Below, piece by piece: positions 15,517-23,305 of a stretch of DNA of 29,106 bases. The stretch's first letter is position 1, and each line of letters starts with the position of its first letter. The DNA lies in assembly GCA_029261435.1 (NCBI GenBank), contig JAJDBI010000233.1:1-29106 (forward strand), given 5' to 3'. Made by a program: the position numbers and the translations under genes. This stretch comes from Nitrospinaceae bacterium (GTDB lineage: Bacteria > Nitrospinota > Nitrospinia > Nitrospinales > VA-1). The notes under the pieces are model-generated. The model made no database searches, had not been told where the DNA came from, and saw only the letters and a list, made by a program, of their open reading frames with translations.

Positions 15517-15886
15517 GAAACAACTTAGTTATATAAGTTCTCAACAAAACCTCGATGCTATTTTCTCAGCTTTAGCTGATCCGACGCGACGGGCTATTCT
15601 GTCCCGACTTTCCAGAGGTCAGGCTTCTGTTAACGAAATAGCTGCCCCTTTTGATATGAGCCAACCCGCCGTTTCCAGACATTTAAAGGTTCTGGAACAT
15701 GCCGGATTGATTGATAGAAATATTGATGAACAGCGACGTCCGGCAAAATTGAATGCACGGAATATGGCAGACGCGGTCCAATGGTTGAACGAGTTCAAAG
15801 CTTTCTGGGGAACCAGCTTTGACCAGCTCGATAACATTCTTATTAATATGAAACAAGATGAAGGAAGGAAGACGGACAATGAGTGA
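15515..15886 (+). CDS. ArsR-family winged-helix transcriptional regulator
   Basis: A 123-residue ArsR-type repressor. LADPTRRAILSRLSRGQASVNEIA (about 19-42) is helix 1-2, and FDMSQPAVSRHLKVLEHAGLIDR is the recognition helix and wing. The C-terminus is helical and lacks the Cys pair of metal sensors, placing it in the group usually linked to SRPBCC/AHSA1 partners. There is no Shine-Dalgarno sequence before the ATG. A palindrome overlaps its -10 and start codon, suggesting autorepression. The AHSA1-type gene overlaps its stop. Confidence 0.9.
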   Translation: MKQLSYISSQQNLDAIFSALADPTRRAILSRLSRGQASVNEIAAPFDMSQPAVSRHLKVLEHAGLIDRNIDEQRRPAKLNARNMADAVQWLNEFKAFWGTSFDQLDNILINMKQDEGRKTDNE

Positions 15887-16373
15887 ATTACCTGAATTTA
15901 AAGTGGACCGGGTTTTTGATGCTCCGCGAGAATTAGTATGGAAAGCCTGGACCGATCCTGAAATATTGCACCGTTGGTATGGGCCAAATATTGAAACGGT
16001 TATTCATAAATTTGAATTAAAACCCGGAGGAGTATGGCTCAATGAAATGAAGATGGATGCGGGTTCGGATTTCAGCAAAGTGACTTTTCAGGAAGTGACT
16101 CCACCCGAGAAACTGGTTTGGCATCATTCTCCCTCAGATTCGGATTGGAATATCATCTCAAGTCCCATGATGAAGGATTGGCCCCGAGTACTTCTCACAA
16201 CTGTAACTTTTGAGGAGTTAGAGGGCAAAACAAGCGTCAGTCTTTCACAAATTCCCATGGATGCCACAGAAGCGGAGATCAATTGTTTTGCCGCGGTAAT
16301 GGATAATATGAAACATGGTTGGGGAAGCGGTTACTCAATCATTGATGAGATTCTTGTGGAGTTGCAAAAATAA
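15879..16373 (+). CDS. SRPBCC / AHSA1-type protein
   Basis: A 164-residue START-like (AHSA1, PF08327) protein. VDRVFDAPRELVWKAWTDPEILHRWYGP is the classic N-terminal strand-helix, and a hydrophobic ligand cavity is expected. The start ATG 15879 lies within the ArsR stop region (ATGAGTGA, 8-bp overlap), with AAGGAAGG upstream in the ArsR end, so the pair is translated together. ArsR-AHSA1 operons are common in bacteria; the ligand is unknown. The repeat copy at 16443 follows. Confidence 0.87.
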   Translation: MSELPEFKVDRVFDAPRELVWKAWTDPEILHRWYGPNIETVIHKFELKPGGVWLNEMKMDAGSDFSKVTFQEVTPPEKLVWHHSPSDSDWNIISSPMMKDWPRVLLTTVTFEELEGKTSVSLSQIPMDATEAEINCFAAVMDNMKHGWGSGYSIIDEILVELQK

Positions 16374-16442
16374 AAGAAACGATATGAATGTTCAAAACAA
16401 TAAATGTTGGGGATATCACATGCCTCAGGGTGACTGTTGAGG

Positions 16443-16504
16443 GGAAATATTCGACGGCTACGGCTTGTCGTTGTGCACCCCAATCTTTCCAGATGATATT
16501 CATC
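16443..16504. repeat. Dispersed repeat core, copy 2
   Basis: Second copy of the 62-bp repeat at 13796-13857. A shared GTTGGGGATATCAC-type segment lies about 30 bases upstream (near 16409), as in copy 1 and in the inverted repeats. It occupies the gap between the AHSA1 gene and the convergent lipoprotein gene. Confidence 0.85.
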
Positions 16505-16546
16505 TTTTAAGGTAAAGACCGAGAAGAACAACTGACTATCAAGCCA

Positions 16547-17065
16547 TCAAAACCAGGAAGAATCCTTGATTCCGGGGTAGTGGTATTTTGCAAGAAGCTC
16601 CGTGACTCCTTCTGCAACCTTATCAGCAGCAGACTCTATACCTCTAAGCCCACTGGCTTCACCTGTCACATTAACAACACCCAGAGAATGTTTGGTTTCG
16701 GCATCATGTAATTTAACCTGCACGAGGATTTCCTTTTTACGGAAACTATTAGCTATATTGAGAACTTTACCGGACAACCGCAATTGCCCTTTCTTTTTCA
16801 TTTCAGCTCCACTTTTAGAAAGCTGTTTGTACATTTTTTTATTTAAATAGGAAAGCAGTTGAGGAGTGAGCCGTTCATTTACGGGCCCCTTAATAGCAAC
16901 CAAACCTATGCTTTTGTAAGGTTCCAGGTTTTTTATGGGCTCTATAACCAGAAGATCATTCTCGCCACCGCGAACCGTCCCCACAACATTCTTCACGGCC
17001 ATTCCACATCCATTGAGCAAAATCAGAAAAGATATATTTAATAAAATAAATTTAAAGCGGTTCAT
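16547..17065 (-). CDS. DUF4410-like lipoprotein
   Basis: A 172-residue exported lipoprotein: FILLNISFLILLNGC is a signal peptide with lipobox LNGC and Cys20. The mature part has a strand-rich domain with SIGLVAIKG, QLRLSGKVLNIANSFRKKEILVQVKLHDAETK and a final GLRGIESAADKVAEGVTELL helix, as in DUF4410 proteins. Its ATG overlaps the histidine kinase stop (ATGA), so it is the third gene of a regulator-kinase-lipoprotein operon. An outer-membrane stress or sensing accessory role is inferred only from this location. Confidence 0.75.
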   Translation of the reverse strand: MNRFKFILLNISFLILLNGCGMAVKNVVGTVRGGENDLLVIEPIKNLEPYKSIGLVAIKGPVNERLTPQLLSYLNKKMYKQLSKSGAEMKKKGQLRLSGKVLNIANSFRKKEILVQVKLHDAETKHSLGVVNVTGEASGLRGIESAADKVAEGVTELLAKYHYPGIKDSSWF

Positions 17066-18381
17066 TTTCCGTCCTCTGTTTGTGCGGGTAGGGTTACTAA
17101 TACTCTTGTACCTTTTTGGTTCTCACTGGAAATATTTATTTTGCCCCCATGGGCCTCGGCAATCATCCGGCAAAGATAAAGGCCTAAACCATAACCTCCA
17201 GTTTGCCGTTGGCGTGCGGGATCGACTCTGTAAAAGGGTTCCATCAGGAATGGAATATGTTCTTCCTCGATGCCTTTGCCAAAATCCTGTACAGTTAAAA
17301 TTATATCCTCACCCATTTTTGTTAACGACAGTTCGGGAGGCTGAGCATCTTCCACGCTAAAGCGTAAGGCATTATCTAAAAGGTTTTTAAGCATTAATTT
17401 AATTCGCGTTGCATCAAGGTTGGCTTCAATCTCAATACCTGAGAAGCCTAGCGAAACATTCTGCTTCTTTAGATACTCACTCACCAGTTCCCGGGCCAGA
17501 CCTGTTAAGGAAATATTTGTTCTATTTAAAACACTATGACGCGAGCTCAATCGTTCGGTTTCTAAAAGTTCTGCAATCAGAGTATCCATTTCAGTTAAAT
17601 CACTATTTATTTCTTCACGTTTTTTTGCATCGTTTAAAAGCTCTATAGAAACTTTGGCCCGAGTTATTGGAGATCGCAGTTCGTGGCTAATGGCCAACAG
17701 CAAATGTCGTTTTGCTTCCAACATTTGCTGGATCTCCTGAGCCATATTGTTAATGCTGTTCGACAGGTCTCCAAACTCATTTTGCTGGTTCACCTGAACT
17801 CGATATTGCAGGTCGCCTTCTCCGATTTTTTTTATCCCATCATTGATGATTTTTACAGGATGAATTATTCGACGCGTTGCATAATAAAGAATGGTCAGCA
17901 ATATTAATGACAATGCAAGAGGAATTACCTTTAGCCAGCTCCATGAAGAATTTGAATGAAGGATTGAAAAGGCAAGAGTGTAATTTTCATATTCTTTAAT
18001 CAGATAATTATGACCTTCAAGTTTTCCAAATTTGTATTCAACACCATTATCAGTATGCTGGTGTTGGATCTTGATTCTGTTCAAGTCCAAAGGTGTATTG
18101 GTGGAAGACCATTGCTTTTCGGGACTGTATAGATGAATTTCTACAGGCAGTTTTTCCGTAATTTGTTTGGCTTTTTCAAAGTCAGGGGGTGAACCAATAT
18201 CTTTCTGGATATATCCCATATATTGAATAAGATGGGGACGAATGTCTTCCTGAAAATTGTGGCGAAATACAAGACGTAAAGAACCACCAACAAGTAGCAC
18301 AAACAAAACAGCCATTATGAGAAATAAAACTACCAGGCGAATTGAAAGGGAGTGCCATTTTTTTTGAGTTGTCGGTTTCAT
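17062..18381 (-). CDS. Sensor histidine kinase (CpxA-like)
   Basis: A 439-residue membrane histidine kinase. TM1 spans about 16-36, a periplasmic domain of about 110 residues follows, and TM2 spans about 148-168. HAMP (about 169-222) precedes the HisKA motif LLAISHELRSPI with phosphoacceptor His233. The ATPase part has N-box LKNLLDNALRF, DFGKGI and GYGLGLYLC. The gene overlaps the response regulator stop by 4 bp (ATGA) and its own stop overlaps the lipoprotein start. This tight coupling and the CpxP-like gene upstream support a Cpx-like envelope-stress system; the signal is unknown. Confidence 0.92.
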   Translation of the reverse strand: MKPTTQKKWHSLSIRLVVLFLIMAVLFVLLVGGSLRLVFRHNFQEDIRPHLIQYMGYIQKDIGSPPDFEKAKQITEKLPVEIHLYSPEKQWSSTNTPLDLNRIKIQHQHTDNGVEYKFGKLEGHNYLIKEYENYTLAFSILHSNSSWSWLKVIPLALSLILLTILYYATRRIIHPVKIINDGIKKIGEGDLQYRVQVNQQNEFGDLSNSINNMAQEIQQMLEAKRHLLLAISHELRSPITRAKVSIELLNDAKKREEINSDLTEMDTLIAELLETERLSSRHSVLNRTNISLTGLARELVSEYLKKQNVSLGFSGIEIEANLDATRIKLMLKNLLDNALRFSVEDAQPPELSLTKMGEDIILTVQDFGKGIEEEHIPFLMEPFYRVDPARQRQTGGYGLGLYLCRMIAEAHGGKINISSENQKGTRVLVTLPAQTEDGK

Positions 18382-19052
18382 TGAATTTTACCTGCAAAAC
18401 AATATCCTGTGCCTCGTATAGTCTTTATCAGTTCCATGGGTTTAAGTTTTTGGCGTAATCGGCTGACAAGAATATCCACCGAGCGGGAATATACATCGGC
18501 TTCGATTCCCTGAAGGTGGTTCAAAATTTCATCGCGGGTAAATATTTTTCCGGGTTGGAGAGCGAACAACTCTAGTAATTGATATTCCATGGATGTAAGG
18601 TTAATTTCAATTTCACTCATTAATGCTTGCCTTAAATCCGTATTCACCACTAATTCATCAAAATTCAGAATTTTATTGTTTTGTCTGGTATGAGACGTTC
18701 GCTTTAAAATATTTTGAATTCGAACAACCAATTCTCGGGGTTCAAAAGGCTTGGGAAGATAGTCATCGGCTCCCAACTCGAGACCTACTACTCTATCCAT
18801 GACCTCTCCTCGAGCAGTGAGCATTATTATTGGAATATCGCTTTCTTTGCGTATCAATTTGCATAAATCGAATCCATCCATTTCTGGAAGCATGACATCC
18901 AGAATCAGCAAACCAAACTCGTCTTGATTAAGCCTGGCAATCCCATCACTTGGAGTGAAGGAGCATTCCAGGTTAAGGGAATGCTGTTCAAAGTACTGTG
19001 TTAATAAATCAGCCAGTCGCTCATCGTCATCGATTAATAGGATTTTTGACAT
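18378..19052 (-). CDS. OmpR/CpxR-like response regulator
   Basis: A 224-residue OmpR-family regulator. The receiver has the acidic pocket DDDE (8-11), phosphoacceptor Asp52 in LILDVMLPEMDG, Thr79 and Lys101 in LPKPFEP. The C-terminal winged helix ends with RSVDILVSRLRQKLKP and IRGTGYCF. It is followed by its kinase with a 4-bp overlap. The probable target is the repeated half-site GTTAC-type element upstream of 19123-19569 and 19808-20248. The gene lies downstream of the Spy-like gene, separated by 70 bp containing a strong hairpin. Confidence 0.93.
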   Translation of the reverse strand: MSKILLIDDDERLADLLTQYFEQHSLNLECSFTPSDGIARLNQDEFGLLILDVMLPEMDGFDLCKLIRKESDIPIIMLTARGEVMDRVVGLELGADDYLPKPFEPRELVVRIQNILKRTSHTRQNNKILNFDELVVNTDLRQALMSEIEINLTSMEYQLLELFALQPGKIFTRDEILNHLQGIEADVYSRSVDILVSRLRQKLKPMELIKTIRGTGYCFAGKIQ

Positions 19053-19080
19053 ATCTTAATGTATGGGTTGAAGGATGGAA

Positions 19081-19107
19081 CAAGCCGGGAAAATTTTTCC
19101 CGGCTTG
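19081..19107 (-). terminator. Strong hairpin between the Spy-like gene and the regulator
   Basis: Perfect inverted repeat with 13-bp arms (CAAGCCGGGAAAA and its complement) around one base. It is 15 bp downstream of the Spy-like stop and 28 bp ahead of the regulator start. There is no U run on the minus-strand transcript, so it may attenuate rather than end transcription, giving more Spy-like protein than regulator. Confidence 0.6.
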
Positions 19108-19122
19108 CAGAACGATTCCAAT

Positions 19123-19569
19123 TTATTTCCATGAATAACTCTTATGTTCCATCTTTTTATTGAATTTATCACGTAGGATCTTCTGTTGCTCGGGAGTCAG
19201 GCTATCATAAAACCCTGCGAGCGCAGCCACTACCTGAGGTGCTTTTTCGTTCATGTTTTGAGTTTTGTTTTTTAAGATAGAAATAGCACGTTCCTGATCC
19301 AATGTGGGTTGATCAAGCATTTCTCCGATGGAGCCTAAAACCTGTTTCCGGTTTTCTTTCATATTCTTTTTTACTTTTGTTGTTTCCAGCGTGGCAAATT
19401 TAAGTTTTTCGACTTGACCTTCATTTAAACTAAGTTTTTGAGTTAATTTTTCTATTACTCGGTTTTCGCATATTCCTGAATCTCCATGATGCTGTCCCCA
19501 ACCTGCGAAAGCACTAACAACCAACGTAACAGAAATAAGAAATCCAACAATGATAGCTTTGATTTTCAT
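19123..19569 (-). CDS. Spy/CpxP-like periplasmic LTxxQ-type protein
   Basis: A 148-residue exported protein. The signal peptide is about 22 residues, cleaving after AFA. The mature helical part begins GWGQHH and has LSLNEGQVEKLKFATLE, then a charged middle and LTPEQQKILRDKFNKKM near the end. The LTxxQ motif and lysine-rich helices are the Spy/CpxP family, periplasmic chaperones or stress sensors that hold CpxA-type kinases. AGGAG lies seven bases before the ATG. Its promoter carries the three-half-site element at 19645-19669. It precedes the regulator and kinase genes in the same direction. Confidence 0.88.
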   Translation of the reverse strand: MKIKAIIVGFLISVTLVVSAFAGWGQHHGDSGICENRVIEKLTQKLSLNEGQVEKLKFATLETTKVKKNMKENRKQVLGSIGEMLDQPTLDQERAISILKNKTQNMNEKAPQVVAALAGFYDSLTPEQQKILRDKFNKKMEHKSYSWK

Positions 19570-19606
19570 GATTTTGCTCCTATGAAATTATTATTAAGAC
19601 AAAATC

Positions 19607-19669
19607 AGAATAAAATAAAGAAATGCAGTCTACCTTTCTTCACGGTAACAATTTGTATCAAAATGTAAC
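19607..19669 (-). promoter_or_regulatory. Regulator-binding element and -10 of the Spy-like gene
   Basis: On the plus strand GTAAC (19645-19649), GTATC (19655-19659) and GTAAC (19665-19669) are spaced by 5 bp. On the minus strand this reads GTTAC-N5-GATAC-N5-GTTAC. A -10-like TATTCT lies at 19612-19607, 32 bases from the element. The 10-bp period fits OmpR-type regulators binding one face of the helix. Confidence 0.75.
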
Positions 19670-19807
19670 AGGACACACTTCTCCCAAGGATAACAACAGG
19701 ATAAAGTTTATTGAGATCAATATTTTTAAATTTTGATGTATTGGAAACTTAGAGATCGATTTTATGGATTCATTCTTGTGGGATAAACAGGAGGGGATTT
19801 CTCATAT

Positions 19808-20248
19808 TTAAAAGGGAAGATTCAAAAGAATTTGAGGCCTGGTGTAAATACCATTCGGATCATTCCCGCTGGAATTATTAGCGTTATAGGAAAAATCCTG
19901 TTGTTTTTTTGTTAAAAGTTTGGAGGCATTAAAGATTTTATTTTTTGACAAAAAATTAGTTGCATCTCTTTCTAACCACTCATTCTTCTTTAGACTATTT
20001 TTGAAATTATTAAGAATTTCATCAGTAGTGATTTTTATTTGATGTTGTTTAAGGTTTATTTCCTTTTTCATTGGGAAATGACCCTTTTTCACAGGCTCAA
20101 GCTTCGCTACTTGCATTTCATTAAAATTAGTCCCTTCAACAATATAGTTGGTGCTCTCATCGGCGCTTGCATGGCTAAACCCTAAAATGTTGCATATCCC
20201 CAATAAATAAATAATGAAAAAAGTTTTGTTCCAAGAGAAAAGTTTCAT
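19808..20248 (-). CDS. Unknown exported protein under the same promoter type
   Basis: A 146-residue protein with a signal peptide (MKLFSWNKTFFIIYLLGIC..., about 29 residues, ending HASA). The mature region is polar, lysine- and asparagine-rich, and has no recognised domain; a segment LKQHQIKITTDEILNNFKNSLKKNEW is helical. I chose ATG 20248 because AGGA lies eight bases upstream. ATG 20254 would add MQ but is too close to that site. It is expressed from a promoter with the same element as the Spy-like gene, so it is a probable envelope-stress regulon member. Confidence 0.6.
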   Translation of the reverse strand: MKLFSWNKTFFIIYLLGICNILGFSHASADESTNYIVEGTNFNEMQVAKLEPVKKGHFPMKKEINLKQHQIKITTDEILNNFKNSLKKNEWLERDATNFLSKNKIFNASKLLTKKQQDFSYNANNSSGNDPNGIYTRPQILLNLPF

Positions 20249-20285
20249 CTGCATATTCCTGGTTATTCATTGATTAAATGAAAAC

Positions 20286-20348
20286 AGAATACGAGGGTTA
20301 CTTTATTACTTCCTTTCGCTATAGTAACGAATTGTGTCGATTTGTAAC
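20286..20348 (-). promoter_or_regulatory. Second copy of the regulator-binding element and -10
   Basis: GTAAC (20324-20328), GTGTC (20334-20338) and GTAAC (20344-20348) repeat the arrangement upstream of the Spy-like gene. TATTCT on the minus strand (20291-20286) lies exactly 32 bases from the element in both places, and a GAAAGG-like segment lies between them in both. Confidence 0.75.
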
Positions 20349-20459
20349 AAGGTGCTTAAGAGATAATAAGAAAATTTCTGGGAAGTCACATGCCAGGATT
20401 ATCAAGGTACCAACTATTACACACCCGTTTCGAGCATGAATACTAATGAAGACTAGCAA

Positions 20460-20786
20460 ATGAATGAGCAACAAAAACAAAAGATGGGGCAAGATTTGGT
20501 AGATTTTATGTTGGATGATTTATCGTTAGATGAAATAGCAGAATCATTCAAGATGAAAGTGGAACCTAAATTCTACTCTTACGAGGAAGATAAGGAAAAC
20601 CTTGTTCAAGATTGGAAGATAAAGTTACCTAAGTGGGATGTTTGGATTAGACGGTCTTATAAAACATGGCGTGGAGACATAAACTTTGAGGCGATAAAGT
20701 TTGAGGGTGATGGTGAGGACTTCAACGAATGGTTGAAGGCAAAATGGTTTGAAAGATATAGAAACCTTGATTGGAATGACGACTGA
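20460..20786 (+). CDS. Hypothetical protein (108 aa)
   Basis: A soluble, acidic protein that I do not recognise. It begins with a helix (MNEQQKQKMGQDLVDFMLDDLSLDEIAESFKM). A Trp-rich middle follows (WKIKLPKWDVWIRRSYKTWRG), and the end has WLKAKWFERYRNLDW. No ribosome site is clear and no operon partner is adjacent. Orientation is opposite to the stress module on its left. Length and codon use suggest a real but lineage-specific gene. Confidence 0.5.
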   Translation: MNEQQKQKMGQDLVDFMLDDLSLDEIAESFKMKVEPKFYSYEEDKENLVQDWKIKLPKWDVWIRRSYKTWRGDINFEAIKFEGDGEDFNEWLKAKWFERYRNLDWNDD

Positions 20787-20911
20787 CTTGCAAAAGTCGA
20801 TGGGTCAGTTAAATATTTATCCACTTCATGACCTCGGCTGTTTTGCAGAGCAGGATTTATCTCTGATATAATTTAACAGCTTTCCACAAATTTTAATGGA
20901 CACATGAAACT

Positions 20912-22018
20912 ATGAACCAGAAAGTAAACTCAAACGCATTATTCAGTCCCTTTCAGTTGGGCGACCTTACTTTGCAAAACCGTATTGCTCTTGCGCCTAT
21001 GACACGAGCCCGAGCGGGTTCGATGCAAATGCCTAACGCGTTAATGGCTGAATATTATTCGCAACGAGCAGAGGCAGGACTTCTCATCACGGAAGGGACT
21101 TTTATCTCGAAACAGGCGGTGGGTTGGGTCAACGCGCCGGGTATCTATACAGATGATCAGGCAGAAGCCTGGAAAATAGTTACGGAGGCGGTTCATTCGA
21201 AGGGATCAAAAATTTTTCTCCAATTGTGGCATTGTGGCCGGGCTTCTCACAGCGCATTTCATGGCGGAGAACTTGCCGTGGCTCCATCTGCAATAAAACT
21301 TAATGATAAATATATACATACCCCGGATGGTAAGAAAGACCTCGAAATGCCAAGGGCGCTGGACATAGGTGAGATCCCCAAAATCGTAGATGATTACAAA
21401 CAGGCGGCAATAAGAGCAAAAGAAGCTGGTTTCGATGGTGTTGAGATTCATAGTGCCAACGGGTATCTAATCGACGAGTTCCTGCAGTCAAAAACCAATA
21501 CACGAACGGATCGTTATGGGGGCAGCCTCGAAAATCGGTTTCGGTTTCTTCATGAAGTTGTCAAAGCGGTTACTGAAGTCTGGCCGGCTAACCGGGTGAG
21601 CGTACGGCTCAGTCCCAATGGAAATTATAATGACATGGGTTCTGAAGACTATCGAGAGTCTTTCAGCTATTTCGCCAGCCAACTCGATAAAGTAGGCCTG
21701 GCTTGTTTGCACGTTGTTGATGGCCTGGCGTTTGGTTTTCATGAACTTGGGGAGCCCATGATGTTGAATGAGTTTCGCGAGGTTTTTTCTGCCCCGATAA
21801 TTGGAAACTGTGGATACACGCAAAAGACCGCAGAAACTGCTATCCAAGAAGGGAATGCAGATTTGATCGCATTTGGACGGCCTTTTATCAGTAACCCTGA
21901 TCTTGTGGAACGATTTCGTAATGGTTGGCCGCTGGCTGCCGATGCGGAAGTCGGTGCATGGTTTTCATTTGAAAAGGAGGGATATACTGATTTTGAATTC
22001 TATGAAAAGGGTTCTTAA
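20912..22018 (+). CDS. Old Yellow Enzyme-type alkene reductase (NemA-like)
   Basis: FMN-dependent ene-reductase of the OYE family, 368 residues. LFSPFQLGDLTLQNRIALAPMTRARA is the N-terminal barrel start. EIHSANGYLIDEFLQ carries the substrate-binding His180 and Asn183 and the family Tyr185. RTDRYGGSLENR and the GNCGYT and FGRPFISNPDL phosphate-binding ends follow. Members reduce activated alkenes, nitrate esters or quinones with NAD(P)H; the natural substrate is unknown. It stands alone, 893 bp after the start of the hypothetical gene on the left. Confidence 0.93.
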   Translation: MNQKVNSNALFSPFQLGDLTLQNRIALAPMTRARAGSMQMPNALMAEYYSQRAEAGLLITEGTFISKQAVGWVNAPGIYTDDQAEAWKIVTEAVHSKGSKIFLQLWHCGRASHSAFHGGELAVAPSAIKLNDKYIHTPDGKKDLEMPRALDIGEIPKIVDDYKQAAIRAKEAGFDGVEIHSANGYLIDEFLQSKTNTRTDRYGGSLENRFRFLHEVVKAVTEVWPANRVSVRLSPNGNYNDMGSEDYRESFSYFASQLDKVGLACLHVVDGLAFGFHELGEPMMLNEFREVFSAPIIGNCGYTQKTAETAIQEGNADLIAFGRPFISNPDLVERFRNGWPLAADAEVGAWFSFEKEGYTDFEFYEKGS

Positions 22019-22114
22019 AAACCCAACTTGTGGGCAGCGACCCTGATATCGACTGCAAGATTACCGGTATCGGAGCAATGATGTTAAATTCAGAATTTTT
22101 TAAGAAAGCCTGAG

Positions 22115-22468
22115 ATGAAAGACAAGAACGATCGACTGGTCTATTCCACCGAACAGGGTAGGATCTGTCCCGGCTGTGAGAATCCTGTTGACCAATGCAC
22201 CTGTCGCAAACAGACATCCTCAATCGGTGATGGTAACGTTCGAGTCTCGCGTGAGACCAAGGGCAGAAAAGGTAAAGGGGTCACGTTGATTAAAGGACTC
22301 GCTATGGATGCTGTTACCCTGGGGTCAATGTGCAAAAAGCTCAAAGCGATGTGCGGTGCCGGGGGTACGGTCAAAGAAGGCGTCATCGAAATCCAGGGCG
22401 ACCATATAGAGCGCATACTTGACTATTTGAAGAAGCAGGGCGTGAAAGCCAAACGCGCTGGTGGGTGA
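22115..22468 (+). CDS. yciH: SUI1/eIF1-family translation factor (YciH)
   Basis: A 117-residue bacterial eIF1 homologue. A zinc-ribbon-like N-terminus CPGCENPVDQCTC precedes the SUI1 fold: VRVSRETKGRKGKGVTLIKGL, then LKAMCGAGGTVKEGVIEIQGDHIERILDYLKKQGVKAKRAGG at the end. The GxGGtvk motif and GDH..I are the defining SUI1 residues. In E. coli this factor affects start-site fidelity in vitro. The gene is 96 bp after the reductase with no shared context. Confidence 0.9.
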   Translation: MKDKNDRLVYSTEQGRICPGCENPVDQCTCRKQTSSIGDGNVRVSRETKGRKGKGVTLIKGLAMDAVTLGSMCKKLKAMCGAGGTVKEGVIEIQGDHIERILDYLKKQGVKAKRAGG

Positions 22469-22587
22469 ACAGATTCGCTTGTCCCCATCAGGTTCAGTAA
22501 CAGATGGGTGTAAAGTAGAAGGAAGAAGGTTCAGTCTGTGTCATAAAATCATTGAAACAACATTCTTTAAAATAAACTTACTATCAA

Positions 22588-23256
22588 GTGGCGAACCGGG
22601 AGCAAATTTCACTTCTCAAGAGTTCTGTTAAGAGATGGAATATCTGGAGAGAGAGCAATCCGCACATCGTGCCTGATTTTGATCGCGTTGACTTTAATGG
22701 CATTAACCTGAGCAATGCCAATCTCAGAAAAGCTAATTTCGAAATGGCCTTGCTCAACGGTGCCAATTTGCAGGGCGCGAACCTCACCAAAGCCATTTTT
22801 GTCGGTTCGGATTTGCGAAACGCAAACCTCAGCGAAACCGATTGCCAGGGAATGAAGTTGGATGACGCAGATCTGGGGGGATGCATCTTCCGGCAATCCA
22901 ACTTGCGAAGTATTGATTTCAGTAACCGGGATCTTCGCAACATCGACTTCAGTGAAGCGGATCTGAGAAAAGCCGATCTGCGAAAGTCCAACCTTGAAAG
23001 AGTAAGGTTCTTCAAAGCCGATTTGCGAAAGACCTTGTTCACGGAAGCCAATCTTACAGGAGCGTATCTGTCTTCGGCGTGGATGCAGGGGACCAAACTG
23101 CAACAGGCCAACATGAGCAAGGCTGTCTTGCGTTATACCCTCGACCTGACCCCGGCCCAGATCGAATCGGCGAAGATCGATCGCAACACCAAAGTCCCTC
23201 AATACCTGAAGATCCACTGGACTTCAGAAAACGATTTCCATTGCGAAGAAAAATGA
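22588..23256 (+). CDS. Pentapeptide-repeat protein
   Basis: A 222-residue protein with about 22 pentapeptide repeats of A(D/N)LxX type between residues 30 and 180, for example NLSNANLRKANF and ADLRKADLRKSNL. They should form a right-handed quadrilateral beta-helix. The N-terminal segment WNIWRESNP is common in cyanobacterial-type members. The start is GTG 22588, with no strong ribosome site; I keep it because the WNIWR segment lies just inside. The function of most such proteins is unknown; gyrase protection is one possibility. Confidence 0.85.
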   Translation: MANREQISLLKSSVKRWNIWRESNPHIVPDFDRVDFNGINLSNANLRKANFEMALLNGANLQGANLTKAIFVGSDLRNANLSETDCQGMKLDDADLGGCIFRQSNLRSIDFSNRDLRNIDFSEADLRKADLRKSNLERVRFFKADLRKTLFTEANLTGAYLSSAWMQGTKLQQANMSKAVLRYTLDLTPAQIESAKIDRNTKVPQYLKIHWTSENDFHCEEK

Positions 23257-23305
23257 AAATAGACGGTCTATGACCACCCGGTCCGGTAGAAGATTCGGCA
23301 GGGTC

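Noticed and set aside
22584..23217. Long minus-strand open frames inside the pentapeptide-repeat gene
   Set aside because: The regular repeat creates open frames in the antisense direction; only the plus frame has the family pattern.
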